Source: Bacteroidota bacterium
GTDB taxonomy: Bacteria; Bacteroidota; JABWAT01
Assembly: GCA_020161835.1 (NCBI GenBank)
Contig: JAIUNL010000012.1
Span: 99,081-152,538 of the forward strand
Length of the DNA stretch: 53,458 bases
Reading direction: 5' to 3'
Below, piece by piece: positions 42,300-51,194 of the stretch. The notes below the pieces were generated by a model. It ran no database searches. It was not told the DNA's origin and saw only the letters and a list, made by a program, of their open reading frames with translations. The position numbers were made by a program, and so were the translations under genes. The stretch's first letter is position 1, and the number at the start of each line of letters is the position of its first letter.

Positions 42300-43673
42300 T
42301 TAGTGCCCATGACCTTCGTGGAAGTCACCGTATTCTTTTAACTTGCCGAGCATGATGTTCATAATTTCGTCACGGCGTTCAGGAGTTTTAGCTTCGAAAC
42401 GAACGACGATTACCGGTTGGGTATTTGAAGCCCGGATGAGACCCCATCCGTCACCAAACTGAACCCGAACACCATCAATATCAATAACTTCATAATTCTT
42501 TTTGAAGAATTCAACGGCTTTGGCAACCATTTGAAATTTGATTTCATCATTGGCGACGTCAAGACGGGTTTCTGGTGTTGAAAAGAATTTAGGGAATGAG
42601 TCGTGCATGGCAGACAGTTTTTCGTCTGTTCTTGACAGCAGCTGAATCAGACGGGCACCATCAAAAATGGCATCATCAAAACCATAAAAATCATCAGAAA
42701 TAAACAAGTGACCACTCATTTCACCGGCGATGAGTCCGTTGATTTCTTTCATTTTCGATTTAATGAGGGAGTGACCGGTTTTCCACATGATGGGTTTTCC
42801 GCCATGGTTTTCAATGTCTTCGATCAATCCCTGGCTGCATTTCACATCAAATACAATTTCTGCACCTTTATGACGGGCCAGAACATCACGGGCTAAAATG
42901 GCTAATAATGCGTCACCACGGATCACACGACCGAGATTGTCAACAACACCGATCCGGTCAGAGTCGCCGTCAAAACCAACACCAAGATCTGCTCCGGTTT
43001 CTTTCACTTTTGCAATCAGATCAACCAGATATTTGTCTACGGTTGGGTCTGGGTGGTGATTCGGAAAACGACCGTCAATTTCAGAATAAAGTTCGATGAC
43101 TTCACAGCCAATCATCCGGTAATAATCAGGGGCAATGAGTCCGCCCGTGGCGTTTGCACAGTCAGTAACAACTTTAATTTTTTTGCCCAGTTTGATCCGG
43201 CTGGTAATATCTTTCAGGTATTCATCCCGGATATCAACTTCTATTGAACTTCCCTTGCCGGTTGCAAATTTACCTGATTGAATCAGTTTCAGCAGATCCT
43301 GAAGATCAGAGCCATAAATTGAATTGGTTCCGATTGAAATTTTGAATCCGTTATAATCAGCCGGGTTGTGGCTGGCGGTGATCATGATTGCACCGTCGAT
43401 CGGTAACTTGAAAGTTGACCAATAAGACATTGGGGACGTAATTTCTCCCAAATCCTGAACATGAAGTCCGGCATTCACAAACTCATGAACAACGAGGTCA
43501 CTGAAGCGTTTTCCGCTTAAGCGAACATCACGTCCAACAGAAACAGTTTTGCAACCGGCCTTAATAAAATAGGTAGCAGCACCTTTGGCAAGCAGGGAAA
43601 CAGTATCGTTTGTGAGATCTTTATCAACGATACCGCGGATGTCGTATTCACGAAAGATTCCGGGATTGATCAT
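42300..43673 (-). CDS. Phosphomannomutase/phosphoglucomutase
   Basis: A 457-residue phosphohexomutase interconverting hexose-6- and hexose-1-phosphates for nucleotide-sugar and polysaccharide synthesis. It has FREYDIRGIVDKDLT near the start, the phosphoserine loop MITASHNPADYNGFK (about residues 97-111), the metal loop GVGFDGDSDRIGVVD (about 237-251), the sugar loop AGEMSGHLF and the C-terminal RASNTQPVIVVRFEA. It groups with AlgC/ManB-type enzymes rather than GlmM. Ribosome site AAGGAG and a complete promoter (43710-43740) are visible upstream. Confidence 0.92.
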   Translation of the reverse strand: MINPGIFREYDIRGIVDKDLTNDTVSLLAKGAATYFIKAGCKTVSVGRDVRLSGKRFSDLVVHEFVNAGLHVQDLGEITSPMSYWSTFKLPIDGAIMITASHNPADYNGFKISIGTNSIYGSDLQDLLKLIQSGKFATGKGSSIEVDIRDEYLKDITSRIKLGKKIKVVTDCANATGGLIAPDYYRMIGCEVIELYSEIDGRFPNHHPDPTVDKYLVDLIAKVKETGADLGVGFDGDSDRIGVVDNLGRVIRGDALLAILARDVLARHKGAEIVFDVKCSQGLIEDIENHGGKPIMWKTGHSLIKSKMKEINGLIAGEMSGHLFISDDFYGFDDAIFDGARLIQLLSRTDEKLSAMHDSFPKFFSTPETRLDVANDEIKFQMVAKAVEFFKKNYEVIDIDGVRVQFGDGWGLIRASNTQPVIVVRFEAKTPERRDEIMNIMLGKLKEYGDFHEGHGH

Positions 43674-43709
43674 GGAAGGCTCCTTTTTAGGATGGATTTT
43701 AATAATTTA

Positions 43710-43740
43710 CAAATGTACAAAAGAGTCTGTTTAAACCAAA
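43710..43740 (-). promoter_or_regulatory. Bacteroidota-type promoter of the phosphomannomutase gene
   Basis: On the minus strand TTTTTG, 19 bp, then TACATTTG (43717-43710), an exact consensus match about 37 bp before the start codon. Confidence 0.78.
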
Positions 43741-43803
43741 AAGTTATTGGAGAGTGCAGTTTAAATACAAGTTTTATGCCGGAAAGCAGGTGATACGTTT
43801 TAA

Positions 43804-43898
43804 GTGGTACGTGGTACGTGGTACGTGGTACGTGGTACGTGGTACGTGGTACGTGGTACGTGGTACGTGGTACGTGGTACGTGGTACGTGGTACGTGG
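43804..43898. repeat. Heptad tandem array (GTGGTAC)n
   Basis: About thirteen and a half near-perfect copies of the 7-bp unit GTGGTAC/TACGTGG in a divergent spacer. Each unit contains GTAC and ACGT, so the array is rich in self-complementary tetramers and can fold on itself. The short minus-strand ORF through it (VPRTTYH repeated) is only a consequence of the 21-bp super-period. Confidence 0.95.
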
Positions 43899-44074
43899 AT
43901 AGGCAACTTAGCTTGGTAAATTAATACCCACATTCAAAATTTAAAAATCAAAATTAAAAATTGCCTTTTATGCCCACAGGGTTGAAATGATTATAGAAAA
44001 CAATAACATACAACCAATTAAAAACCCTGAAAGGGTGACATGATGAATTTATTTCCAAATTTCAAAGTGAATAA

Positions 44075-44222
44075 AATTCCCCTCCTTTTCCAAAGGAGGG
44101 GTTAGGGGTGGTTTGGTAATTTCTTAAAATGCCCTCCAATTCAAGAAAACCACCCCAATCCGGGCACTTCGACTCCGCTCAGTGACCGGATTTCCCCCTC
44201 CTTTGGAAAAGGAGGGGAATTT
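44075..44222. mobile_element. MITE-like hairpin element with a nested REP
   Basis: The terminal inverted repeats run AAATTCCCCTCCTTTTCCAA (and a few further bases) on each end, followed inward on the left by a GGTTAGGGGTGGTTT segment and on the right by its counterpart, interrupted by a REP core at 44165-44184. The element codes for nothing. The rest of the 661-bp spacer 43674-44334 holds the heptad array, a TTTGCGCCTTTGGG motif near 44249 and no gene. Confidence 0.7.
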
Positions 44223-44334
44223 ATATCCAAAAACCTTGAAATTTCTTTGCGCCTTTGGGACTTTGCGGTCTCCCCCTTTCTGAATCAAAGAATTTTTTTC
44301 CTAATTTTATTGTTTCGATAAGCAACTTATCAAA

Positions 44335-45045
44335 ATGGGAGGATTTGTGACCAGAGGTCAACGATTGTTTCTTGTGCTGATGGCGATGTTTCTCACCTTT
44401 CTGGTGATGGCAGAAGTGACCTCTTCCAAATTTATCATGCTATTCGGTTTCACCATGACCATGGGTGTGATTCCGTTTCCCGTCACGTTTATCATCACCG
44501 ACCTGATGAATGAATATTTTGGCAGGAAGGGCGTAAGATTTGTGACTTTGGTGGGCATGGCAATGCTGGTTTTGGTTTACATCCTGATCATGATTGATGT
44601 TTCGATTCCCGCTGCACCCAATTCCCCGGTTTCAGATGATGCCTTCCGGATGGTTTTTGCCAATTCAGGCATGGTTATTATCGGATCCATGATTGCTTAT
44701 CTGATCGGACAGCTCATCGACATTCAGATTTTTCACTGGCTGAGAAGAAAAACCGGAAACCGGCACATCTGGCTTCGGGCAACCGGATCAACTATCGTCA
44801 GTCAGTTACTCGATTCAGTTATTGTTCTGTACATTGCATTCGGTACGCAGATGTCTTTTTCCGATCTTACTACCATCGGACTCACTAATTATATCTACAA
44901 ATTTATTATTGCTCTCGGAATCACCCCGCTGATTTACCTGGCACATCATTATATTGACAAATATCTTGGCGATGAGGCTCATCATCTCTCGTCATCAGCA
45001 AAAGATGATTTAAGTTTTGAAATTATTCCCTGGAAAAAACCATGA
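44335..45045 (+). CDS. yhhQ: Queuosine precursor transporter (YhhQ/VUT family)
   Basis: The 236-residue inner membrane protein has about six spans. Family features are VTSSKFIMLFGFTMTMG (about residues 28-44), PFPVTFIITDLMNEYFGRKG (about 47-66) and the second-half LRATGSTIVSQLLDSVIVLY. It imports preQ0/preQ1 for tRNA queuosine modification. No preQ1 riboswitch is recognisable in the 110 bp upstream. Its stop overlaps the ispG start by 4 bp (ATGA), so the two are translationally coupled despite unrelated pathways. Confidence 0.92.
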   Translation: MGGFVTRGQRLFLVLMAMFLTFLVMAEVTSSKFIMLFGFTMTMGVIPFPVTFIITDLMNEYFGRKGVRFVTLVGMAMLVLVYILIMIDVSIPAAPNSPVSDDAFRMVFANSGMVIIGSMIAYLIGQLIDIQIFHWLRRKTGNRHIWLRATGSTIVSQLLDSVIVLYIAFGTQMSFSDLTTIGLTNYIYKFIIALGITPLIYLAHHYIDKYLGDEAHHLSSSAKDDLSFEIIPWKKP

Positions 45046-47057
45046 ACGGGATCACTCAACCCCTGATTTATACACCTTCTTCTTTCATCAGAACCCGCAG
45101 AAAAACCCATGAAGTTAAGGTAGGTGATGTTGGCATCGGCGGAAATAATCCGATCCGGATCCAATCGATGACCACTTCAGATACCATGGACACACTTGCA
45201 ACCGTAAATCAGGTGAGAAAACTGATTGATGTGGGCTGCGAAATTGTGAGAATTACGGCTCCCAGCATCAAGGATGCCGAAAATCTGAAAAATATTAAAG
45301 ATGAAATGAAACGTCAGGGACTTCACGTTCCCCTGGTTGCTGACATCCACTTTACCCCGAATGCAGCCATGAAAGCTGCTGAATTTGTTGAAAAAGTACG
45401 GGTGAATCCGGGTAATTATGCTGACCGGAAAAAGTTTGAAGTCCGTGATTACACCGAATCTGAATATCAGGAAGCGCTTGATTACATCCACGAAAAACTT
45501 TCTCCGCTGGTTCTGAAATGCAAGGAAAATGGCGTTGCGATGCGGATCGGAACGAATCACGGCAGTTTGTCTGACCGGATTATGAACCGGTTTGGCGATA
45601 CACCTGAAGGAATGGTAGAATCGGCTCTTGAATTTTTGCGGATTTGTGAACTGCACAGCTACAATCAGGTTCTGATTTCAATGAAATCGAGCAACACTCA
45701 GGTCATGATTCAGGCTTACCGCCTTCTGGTTTCCCGGATGAATGAACTGGGCATGACTTACCCGCTGCATCTTGGTGTTACCGAAGCAGGTGATGGTGAA
45801 GATGGCCGGATCAAATCTGCGATCGGAATCGGCTCTTTGCTTGAAGATGGAATTGGAGACACAATCCGGGTGAGTCTAACGGAAGATGCCTGGTATGAAA
45901 TCCCCGTTGCCAAAGCAATTGCAGCACCTTATAATGTAGTTGCAGAAAAAAAATATGAACCGGTTTATGAGTCTGAAACCTTCCGGACGGCCATGGATTT
46001 TACCCGGAAAGAGTCTGATCAAATCAAAGGAAACCGTCTGAATCTGGGTGAAAAAACACTGATCCGTGCCGGTATTAAACTCGAATCGGTTCCGGAACCC
46101 GAAGCATTTATGACTCTTTTGGAAGAACATGGCGCCATCACGTTTACCGAAGAACCAAAGCTAGAATTCATTTCCTTTTCAATCAAAGATGAACTCGATG
46201 TGGTTGCTCTTTATCAGGTTATTGCAGAATCCAGGAAACAGGCTTTTGTGCCTGAATTCTGTATTTCTGTCCCCAATTTTGATCTGGTGCCGGCACATTT
46301 GCCTTATCAGATCCGGTTTGTGGAAGTTTTGATTACCGAACAAACGACACTTGAAGAAATTCTGCGGTACCGGATTGCTGACCGGAATCTGATTTTAACG
46401 GTGAAACAGGGAAATTGGAACTGGCATGAACGTCTTGAAGAAATCGTTTCATTATTAAAAGAAAACGGAATTGAAAATATTCTGATTTCGGGCACTACCG
46501 ATGATTCAGTGGTTTCGTTTTACCGTGAACTCATAGAGTGGAAGGCTCAAACCGGGAATTCCTTTCCTCTGGTTTTACAATCTTCCCCTGAACTTCTTTC
46601 TGATGATGCAGTTCTCCGGCTTGCTGTAGAACTTGGCGGACTTTTAGCAGACGGATTTGGTGACCTTGTTCTGGTTGGTGGAAATGGGAAGGTTGATGAT
46701 CGCCGCCGTGTGATTTTTAATATTTTACAGGCAGCCCGGCAGAGAACAACCAAAACGGAATACATTTCGTGTCCGTCCTGCGGAAGAACTCTCTTTAATC
46801 TTCAGGAAACGACTGAACGGATCAAGTCTCAAACGTCCCATCTGAAAGGCGTTAAAATTGCCATCATGGGCTGCATCGTCAACGGACCCGGTGAAATGGC
46901 TGATGCTGATTTCGGATATGTAGGTTCAGGACCCGGGAAAATCGATTTGTATGTTGGCAAAACGGTCGTGAGAAAATCGATCCCTCAGGAAATGGCCGAT
47001 GCCACCTTGATTGACCTGATCAAAGAAGAAGGGAAATGGGTTGAGGCAAATGGTTAA
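45042..47057 (+). CDS. ispG: 4-hydroxy-3-methylbut-2-en-1-yl diphosphate synthase, long (insert-containing) form
   Basis: Penultimate enzyme of the MEP isoprenoid pathway, reducing MEcPP to HMBPP with a 4Fe-4S cluster. The 671-residue protein is the three-domain type found in Bacteroidota, Chlamydiae and plants. The TIM-barrel domain begins VGDVGIGGNNPIRIQSMTTS with VADIHFTPNAAM, a middle insert spans about residues 285-565, and the C-terminal reductase domain carries the cluster ligands C577 and C580 (CPSCGRTLF) and C611 (MGCIVNGPGE). The stop codon lies inside the first unit of a heptad repeat. Confidence 0.96.
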   Translation: MNGITQPLIYTPSSFIRTRRKTHEVKVGDVGIGGNNPIRIQSMTTSDTMDTLATVNQVRKLIDVGCEIVRITAPSIKDAENLKNIKDEMKRQGLHVPLVADIHFTPNAAMKAAEFVEKVRVNPGNYADRKKFEVRDYTESEYQEALDYIHEKLSPLVLKCKENGVAMRIGTNHGSLSDRIMNRFGDTPEGMVESALEFLRICELHSYNQVLISMKSSNTQVMIQAYRLLVSRMNELGMTYPLHLGVTEAGDGEDGRIKSAIGIGSLLEDGIGDTIRVSLTEDAWYEIPVAKAIAAPYNVVAEKKYEPVYESETFRTAMDFTRKESDQIKGNRLNLGEKTLIRAGIKLESVPEPEAFMTLLEEHGAITFTEEPKLEFISFSIKDELDVVALYQVIAESRKQAFVPEFCISVPNFDLVPAHLPYQIRFVEVLITEQTTLEEILRYRIADRNLILTVKQGNWNWHERLEEIVSLLKENGIENILISGTTDDSVVSFYRELIEWKAQTGNSFPLVLQSSPELLSDDAVLRLAVELGGLLADGFGDLVLVGGNGKVDDRRRVIFNILQAARQRTTKTEYISCPSCGRTLFNLQETTERIKSQTSHLKGVKIAIMGCIVNGPGEMADADFGYVGSGPGKIDLYVGKTVVRKSIPQEMADATLIDLIKEEGKWVEANG

Positions 47058-47079
47058 TGTTCAATGGTAAATGGTTAAT
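47052..47079 (+). repeat. Heptad array overlapping the ispG stop codon
   Basis: GGTTAAT GTTCAAT then GGTAAAT GGTTAAT, four exact 7-bp units. The first unit contains the TAA stop of ispG. Confidence 0.75.
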
Positions 47080-47098
47080 TCAGATTTAAGGCTGATAT

Positions 47099-47204
47099 GA
47101 TTCCCCTCCTTTTTAAGGAGGGGTGCCGTAGGCGGGGTGGTTTGTTTAAACGTTTGAAAAACCTCCCCCTAACCCCTCCTTTACAAAAGGAGGGGAACTT
47201 ACAT
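47099..47204. mobile_element. MITE-like hairpin element, second copy
   Basis: A segment of about 105 bp bounded by TTCCCCTCCTTTTTAAGGAG-type and TTTACAAAAGGAGGGGAA-type ends, with an internal GGGGTGGTTT / AACCTCCCC pair. It matches the element at 44075-44222 in its ends and its AGGGGTGGTTT segment but has a different, shorter centre and no nested REP. Confidence 0.65.
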
Positions 47205-47211
47205 TTTTTAT

Positions 47212-50088
47212 TTACTTCAGCAGCATCATTTTACCATTCAGGTTTTTACCGTTGGCAGAAATTCTGTACACGTAAAGTCCCGAAGATAAACCAGAACCAT
47301 CTACGGGTAGTGAATGAACACCTGCTTCCAGTTTTCCGGAAAAGGCTTTTAAAACTTCTTGTCCGGCCAGATTGTAAACCTTCAAAGTCACATCCGATTT
47401 TACAGGAAGGGTAAACCGGATCGAAGTTGACGGATTGAAGGGATTTGGATAATTCTGCTCCACAGAAAATACAAGCGGTTCAGAACTCACTTCAACAATT
47501 TGACTGTAAGTATATTTTCCGTCGAGATCAATTTGTTTGAGACGGTAAACAGCCGGTGACAAGGGACTTGGGACAGGTGAGGAAAACGAATAAGAATGTG
47601 ATTCAGTTGTTGTGCCTTTTCCTGCAACAAAACCAATCGTTTCCCATTCTGCATTGCGGTCACTGAGCGGAGTCGAAGTGCCCGCTACCGACATCTGAAT
47701 CTCCCATCCGTAATTATTGGTTTCGGTTTTGGTTTCCCAGAAAAGAAGGATCTGGCCTGAACGATTTACTCCAGAAAATGAAAACAACTCAACCGGTACT
47801 GTTTCAGCAAGTTCATGTGCACCAATTGTTGGGAATTCAGCGTTCCTCGGGTTTCCCCAGTAATCACTTTCAACTCCCAACGGTGTGCCGATCATATTCG
47901 GATTCCCGTACAAGGACGGATCCGGACTTAAATCCTCACCGGTTAGCATAGGATCAAAGAAATGGGAATTCAGATTGGTCGCTGTGTAGCTCTGAATATC
48001 TTCCATTGAGACAAGTGCAGAATCTCCCACAATTCCAATAATAGTGGAATCATTAAAAAATACGTTGTAATCCATATCAGGAAGTGGATAGACAGATTTA
48101 AACAACGGATTGGGTCCACCATAGAACAGATTGTTTTTAATTGACGAGCTGAAAGTTTCTCCTTCAATTAAAAGTGCTGCACGGGTTGTATCCTCTGACA
48201 TAAATGCCATCGAATTGTGAAAAATATCGAGGTTGGACACTGATTTCAGCCAAATATTTGCGCCAAGTCCATTGGATCCGGTTGAAATATTCAGCAAAAT
48301 GTTGTTGATCATCTGATTACTGTTTCCTTCCTGAATTTTTCTCAGACCGGAAGATTTCTCAGCAAGAACCTTCAGTTGTTTCAGGAAGGCTTTTGGGTTT
48401 GATTTAATCTTTTCAACCAATCCCTGATATTTTGGAAGAAAGGATCCCAGTTTGCTTTCACCCGCATTGGAGGATAAACCCTGAATGGTGCCGGATTTGT
48501 TTTGAACCGGATTTATACGGACAGGCAGAATAATCCCGTTTGAATTTCCCAGAGATACACCAAAAGTTCCGGAGGAAGCTTCCATAAATCCGGAAAAAAC
48601 CACATTGTAATTCATCTGCAGATTTTCATACTTTTCAACGTGAATTCCGCCCATAACCTGCCCAAGAAACAAATTTACACTGGTATTCAGATACGACATT
48701 TCCGGACTTTGTCCTGCTAAAGAATACTCAAGTCCAGATTGGTTTCCGGTGGCGACTTCGGGTGGAAGAATAACTGGATTTCCTGCCGCATAAATTCCAA
48801 AATTTCCACCATGGAACTCATTCATGGTAATTGAAAGATTGTTATAATAAAGTGAAGCGGAAGTTGCTTCCAATCTTGGAAGGTAGGGTCTTAATTCACT
48901 ATTCAGGTTTGGTTTTCCACTGAAAGTAAGTACTTCACCACCACCTCCACCCATGCCTCCATCAAAATATCCGTTTGAATCTCCTATCCGGATTCCTGAT
49001 GAATACACATATTTATTGGTATATACTGCTTCCTGTCCATAAAAAGTGCATTCAGAAATCGAGATTAAATCAGAATTCAGAATTTGAATTCCGCCCGGGG
49101 CTCCAAGGATATAGTCTACTGAAATACCCCCAAAATTAATATGGTCAGTGTTTTCAATTATGATCACAGATGGATAATCACCCGGCTCACCCTGATAAAA
49201 ATAATGTGAAGTGAATTTGAAAACCGGGTTTACTTCGAATGCAGGCATTACCGTAACCCAGGTTTCAGTTTCACCATTTTGGAATGAACCATAAATTCTT
49301 ACGGGACCGTCATAGACATTATCTAATAGTTCAAGGGTAACATCAGAGCTGGCTTTGAAGGCATAAAGTGCACTGAATGCATCATCCAGAGTCGGGAAAT
49401 CACCTTCAGCTCCAACTGTATAAGTACCTGACATTGGTACGATTTCAAAAGATTCTACTAAAATGTCATCTATCATTGCAGGTTGAGGAGCCTGGGTTTC
49501 TGTTTCACCAAACCAGCAGCAATCGTCATTTCTCCACTCAAAAACCAGATTTACCGTTGAATCTGAAATGCCTGTATTAAAGTAAATGGTTGTTTTGTTT
49601 GGTTTTTCCGAGCCGGAAAGCCACTTGTAGGTGATAAAACTTGGAGACAGCCTGGCAACCTTTGCAGGTTCAACCAACTCAATGGCCTGCAGTTTAATTC
49701 TCAGATCATCCCAGCTGGGTTCTCCCTTTCCTTTCCAGGTGAGTGAGACTTTAAGAATCGGTTGCCCAGCCGGGATGGTTATTGGTGCAAGCAATAATCC
49801 AGTTGAGGGTGCATTAGGATTATAAGTGTAAAGTCCTTCACTTGCAATATTGGAAATGTAAGCACTGTAATTTCCATTTAAAGCAGTATCCGTGCCAATA
49901 ACCCAGCCGTTGTCACCTGTGTTGTTGATCGACCATGCAGGGTTGAGTGCACCGGTTTCAAAATCTTCCTGAAGAAGAGTGGTGGGTTGTGCGAAAAGGC
50001 TCACATGAAGACAAAGCAGAAAAACGGAGATAACAAGTTTTATGATTTTTCCCTTGTATTTGTTTTCAGAATTCAGACCGAAAAACAA
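47212..50088 (-). CDS. Large secreted protein: jelly-roll and beta-helix regions with T9SS sorting domain
   Basis: A 958-residue exported protein. A long n-region leads into a signal peptide ending near residue 33 (LHVSLFAQ). A MAM/choice-of-anchor-J-like jelly roll follows (LLQEDFETGALNPAWSINNT to about residue 215). Next is a probable right-handed parallel beta-helix at about 220-750, with repeated short strand patterns such as GIQILNSDLISISECTFYG. A fibronectin-like domain (VELFSFSGVNRSGQILLFWE) and the T9SS domain (QNYPNPFNPSTSIR) close it. A REP core is inserted in frame at 47658-47680. It is probably a surface polysaccharide-binding or adhesive protein. Confidence 0.82.
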   Translation of the reverse strand: MFFGLNSENKYKGKIIKLVISVFLLCLHVSLFAQPTTLLQEDFETGALNPAWSINNTGDNGWVIGTDTALNGNYSAYISNIASEGLYTYNPNAPSTGLLLAPITIPAGQPILKVSLTWKGKGEPSWDDLRIKLQAIELVEPAKVARLSPSFITYKWLSGSEKPNKTTIYFNTGISDSTVNLVFEWRNDDCCWFGETETQAPQPAMIDDILVESFEIVPMSGTYTVGAEGDFPTLDDAFSALYAFKASSDVTLELLDNVYDGPVRIYGSFQNGETETWVTVMPAFEVNPVFKFTSHYFYQGEPGDYPSVIIIENTDHINFGGISVDYILGAPGGIQILNSDLISISECTFYGQEAVYTNKYVYSSGIRIGDSNGYFDGGMGGGGGEVLTFSGKPNLNSELRPYLPRLEATSASLYYNNLSITMNEFHGGNFGIYAAGNPVILPPEVATGNQSGLEYSLAGQSPEMSYLNTSVNLFLGQVMGGIHVEKYENLQMNYNVVFSGFMEASSGTFGVSLGNSNGIILPVRINPVQNKSGTIQGLSSNAGESKLGSFLPKYQGLVEKIKSNPKAFLKQLKVLAEKSSGLRKIQEGNSNQMINNILLNISTGSNGLGANIWLKSVSNLDIFHNSMAFMSEDTTRAALLIEGETFSSSIKNNLFYGGPNPLFKSVYPLPDMDYNVFFNDSTIIGIVGDSALVSMEDIQSYTATNLNSHFFDPMLTGEDLSPDPSLYGNPNMIGTPLGVESDYWGNPRNAEFPTIGAHELAETVPVELFSFSGVNRSGQILLFWETKTETNNYGWEIQMSVAGTSTPLSDRNAEWETIGFVAGKGTTTESHSYSFSSPVPSPLSPAVYRLKQIDLDGKYTYSQIVEVSSEPLVFSVEQNYPNPFNPSTSIRFTLPVKSDVTLKVYNLAGQEVLKAFSGKLEAGVHSLPVDGSGLSSGLYVYRISANGKNLNGKMMLLK
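47658..47680. repeat. REP-like element inside a coding sequence
   Basis: GGTCACTGAGCGGAGTCGAA and the following GTG match the copy at 40202-40224 exactly. It is read on the minus strand as the peptide TSTPLSDR within the fibronectin-like domain of the beta-helix protein, with stem-extending flanks GCG and CGC. Confidence 0.85.
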
Positions 50089-50233
50089 GTTTTAAAGTAT
50101 TCGGAATTGCTCGGTTAAACTCTGAAAAAAAACAATAGGAGTCAATCGTTTATAATGATAGGTTAATGATTTTGAATGTTTCCCTTTCCGGTGAAGAATT
50201 AACTAACCAACTTCCATTCGTTCGGACGGCAAA

Positions 50234-51118
50234 CTAGTACCCTAAATTCTTCCGTAGTGTATTTTCAATCCTGGGTGCATGACTTGAGCCCATTGTTATA
50301 AAGACCCGTTCCCCATTGGTTACCAATTCAATGATTGATTTGCACATAAAGGCATCCCGTATTGAGTTCGACTCCTCAGCAATTTGTTTAAACTTTCCTT
50401 CCGGCCATCCATTTCGGGGATGTTGGTATGTTCGCCAATCACCCAAATCAGGATGATTAAATTTCCACAAACTATCGATTTGTTCGACAGAATTTATAAA
50501 ACCCTTAATGCCTTTACGGTTTGTTCTTTCAGCAATCAGGCTTTTCATGACTTCATTTGACTCATCAAAAGAAAGTCCTGAATAATTACCACGAAAGGGG
50601 CGCAGGCAATAAAAAGCTGCAATATGGGCAGGATCAAAACTGTTCAATAGCATTTCAATTTCCTGATCCCGGTCAGGCTCCCATGAGTATAACTTTACAC
50701 CATTTGATTTTGCCAGTCCTGCAACGAATCCGCTTTCACCATAGGTCTTAACCGGATCCTGAGTCCATGAAAACAGGAACCCCAACCTACCTTCAACAAG
50801 AGCCACAGTCGGGTTGAAATTGTTCCATTCATTCTCTATCAACGGAAGTTGTTGATCAGTTGGATCTTTTGTATGATCAGCGCCAAATACAAGAACAGCT
50901 CCCTTTGCATTCTTACTTTCAATTTTATAAATGTAAGGTCTTGGGTGAGAATCAATCAGGCCACTTTGGGTGTAGATATCAAGCGACATGACAGGAGGTT
51001 GTAATTCTTTTTGTTCTTTTGATGGGTATGATATTGGGGACATCCATATTGCATTGCATCCTGTCAATCCATATAAAATAATAAGGGGCAACCTAAATAA
51101 TTGAAAAATTCGGTTCAT
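50234..51118 (-). CDS. TraB/GumN-like lipoprotein
   Basis: Starting at ATG 51118 (MNRIFQLFRLPLIILYGLTG) the 294-residue product has a lipobox LTGC with Cys 21; the frame is open 57 bp upstream but that adds no plausible signal. The pattern GADHTKDPTDQQLPL, then FNPTVALVEGR, a long helical middle, SIRDAFMCKSIIEL and GERVFITMGSSHAPRI follows the TraB/PrgY/GumN arrangement (early His, Glu in xVxxExR, an R-D-x-x-M helix and GxxH near the end). Members are proposed metalloproteases or pheromone shutdown factors. The assignment is by motif order only. Confidence 0.6.
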   Translation of the reverse strand: MNRIFQLFRLPLIILYGLTGCNAIWMSPISYPSKEQKELQPPVMSLDIYTQSGLIDSHPRPYIYKIESKNAKGAVLVFGADHTKDPTDQQLPLIENEWNNFNPTVALVEGRLGFLFSWTQDPVKTYGESGFVAGLAKSNGVKLYSWEPDRDQEIEMLLNSFDPAHIAAFYCLRPFRGNYSGLSFDESNEVMKSLIAERTNRKGIKGFINSVEQIDSLWKFNHPDLGDWRTYQHPRNGWPEGKFKQIAEESNSIRDAFMCKSIIELVTNGERVFITMGSSHAPRIENTLRKNLGY

Positions 51119-51194
51119 AATTGATGAGTATTCCATCCCAAAAAGAAGTGGAAATGAGGTGAATAAATTTTTCAATTTTCAGGTTGCCCTTTAC

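Noticed and set aside
43804..43898. CRISPR-like array or iteron origin
   Set aside because: There are no unique spacers, no replication initiator gene nearby, and the units are too short and self-complementary for typical iterons.
43670..43933. 87-codon minus-strand ORF with the peptide VPRTTYH repeated
   Set aside because: It runs through the 7-bp TACGTGG array and is open only because three heptads make 21 bp; it also overlaps the phosphomannomutase promoter.
44228..44334. preQ1 riboswitch upstream of the queuosine precursor transporter
   Set aside because: No conserved preQ1-I or preQ1-II core or pseudoknot pattern was found in the spacer.
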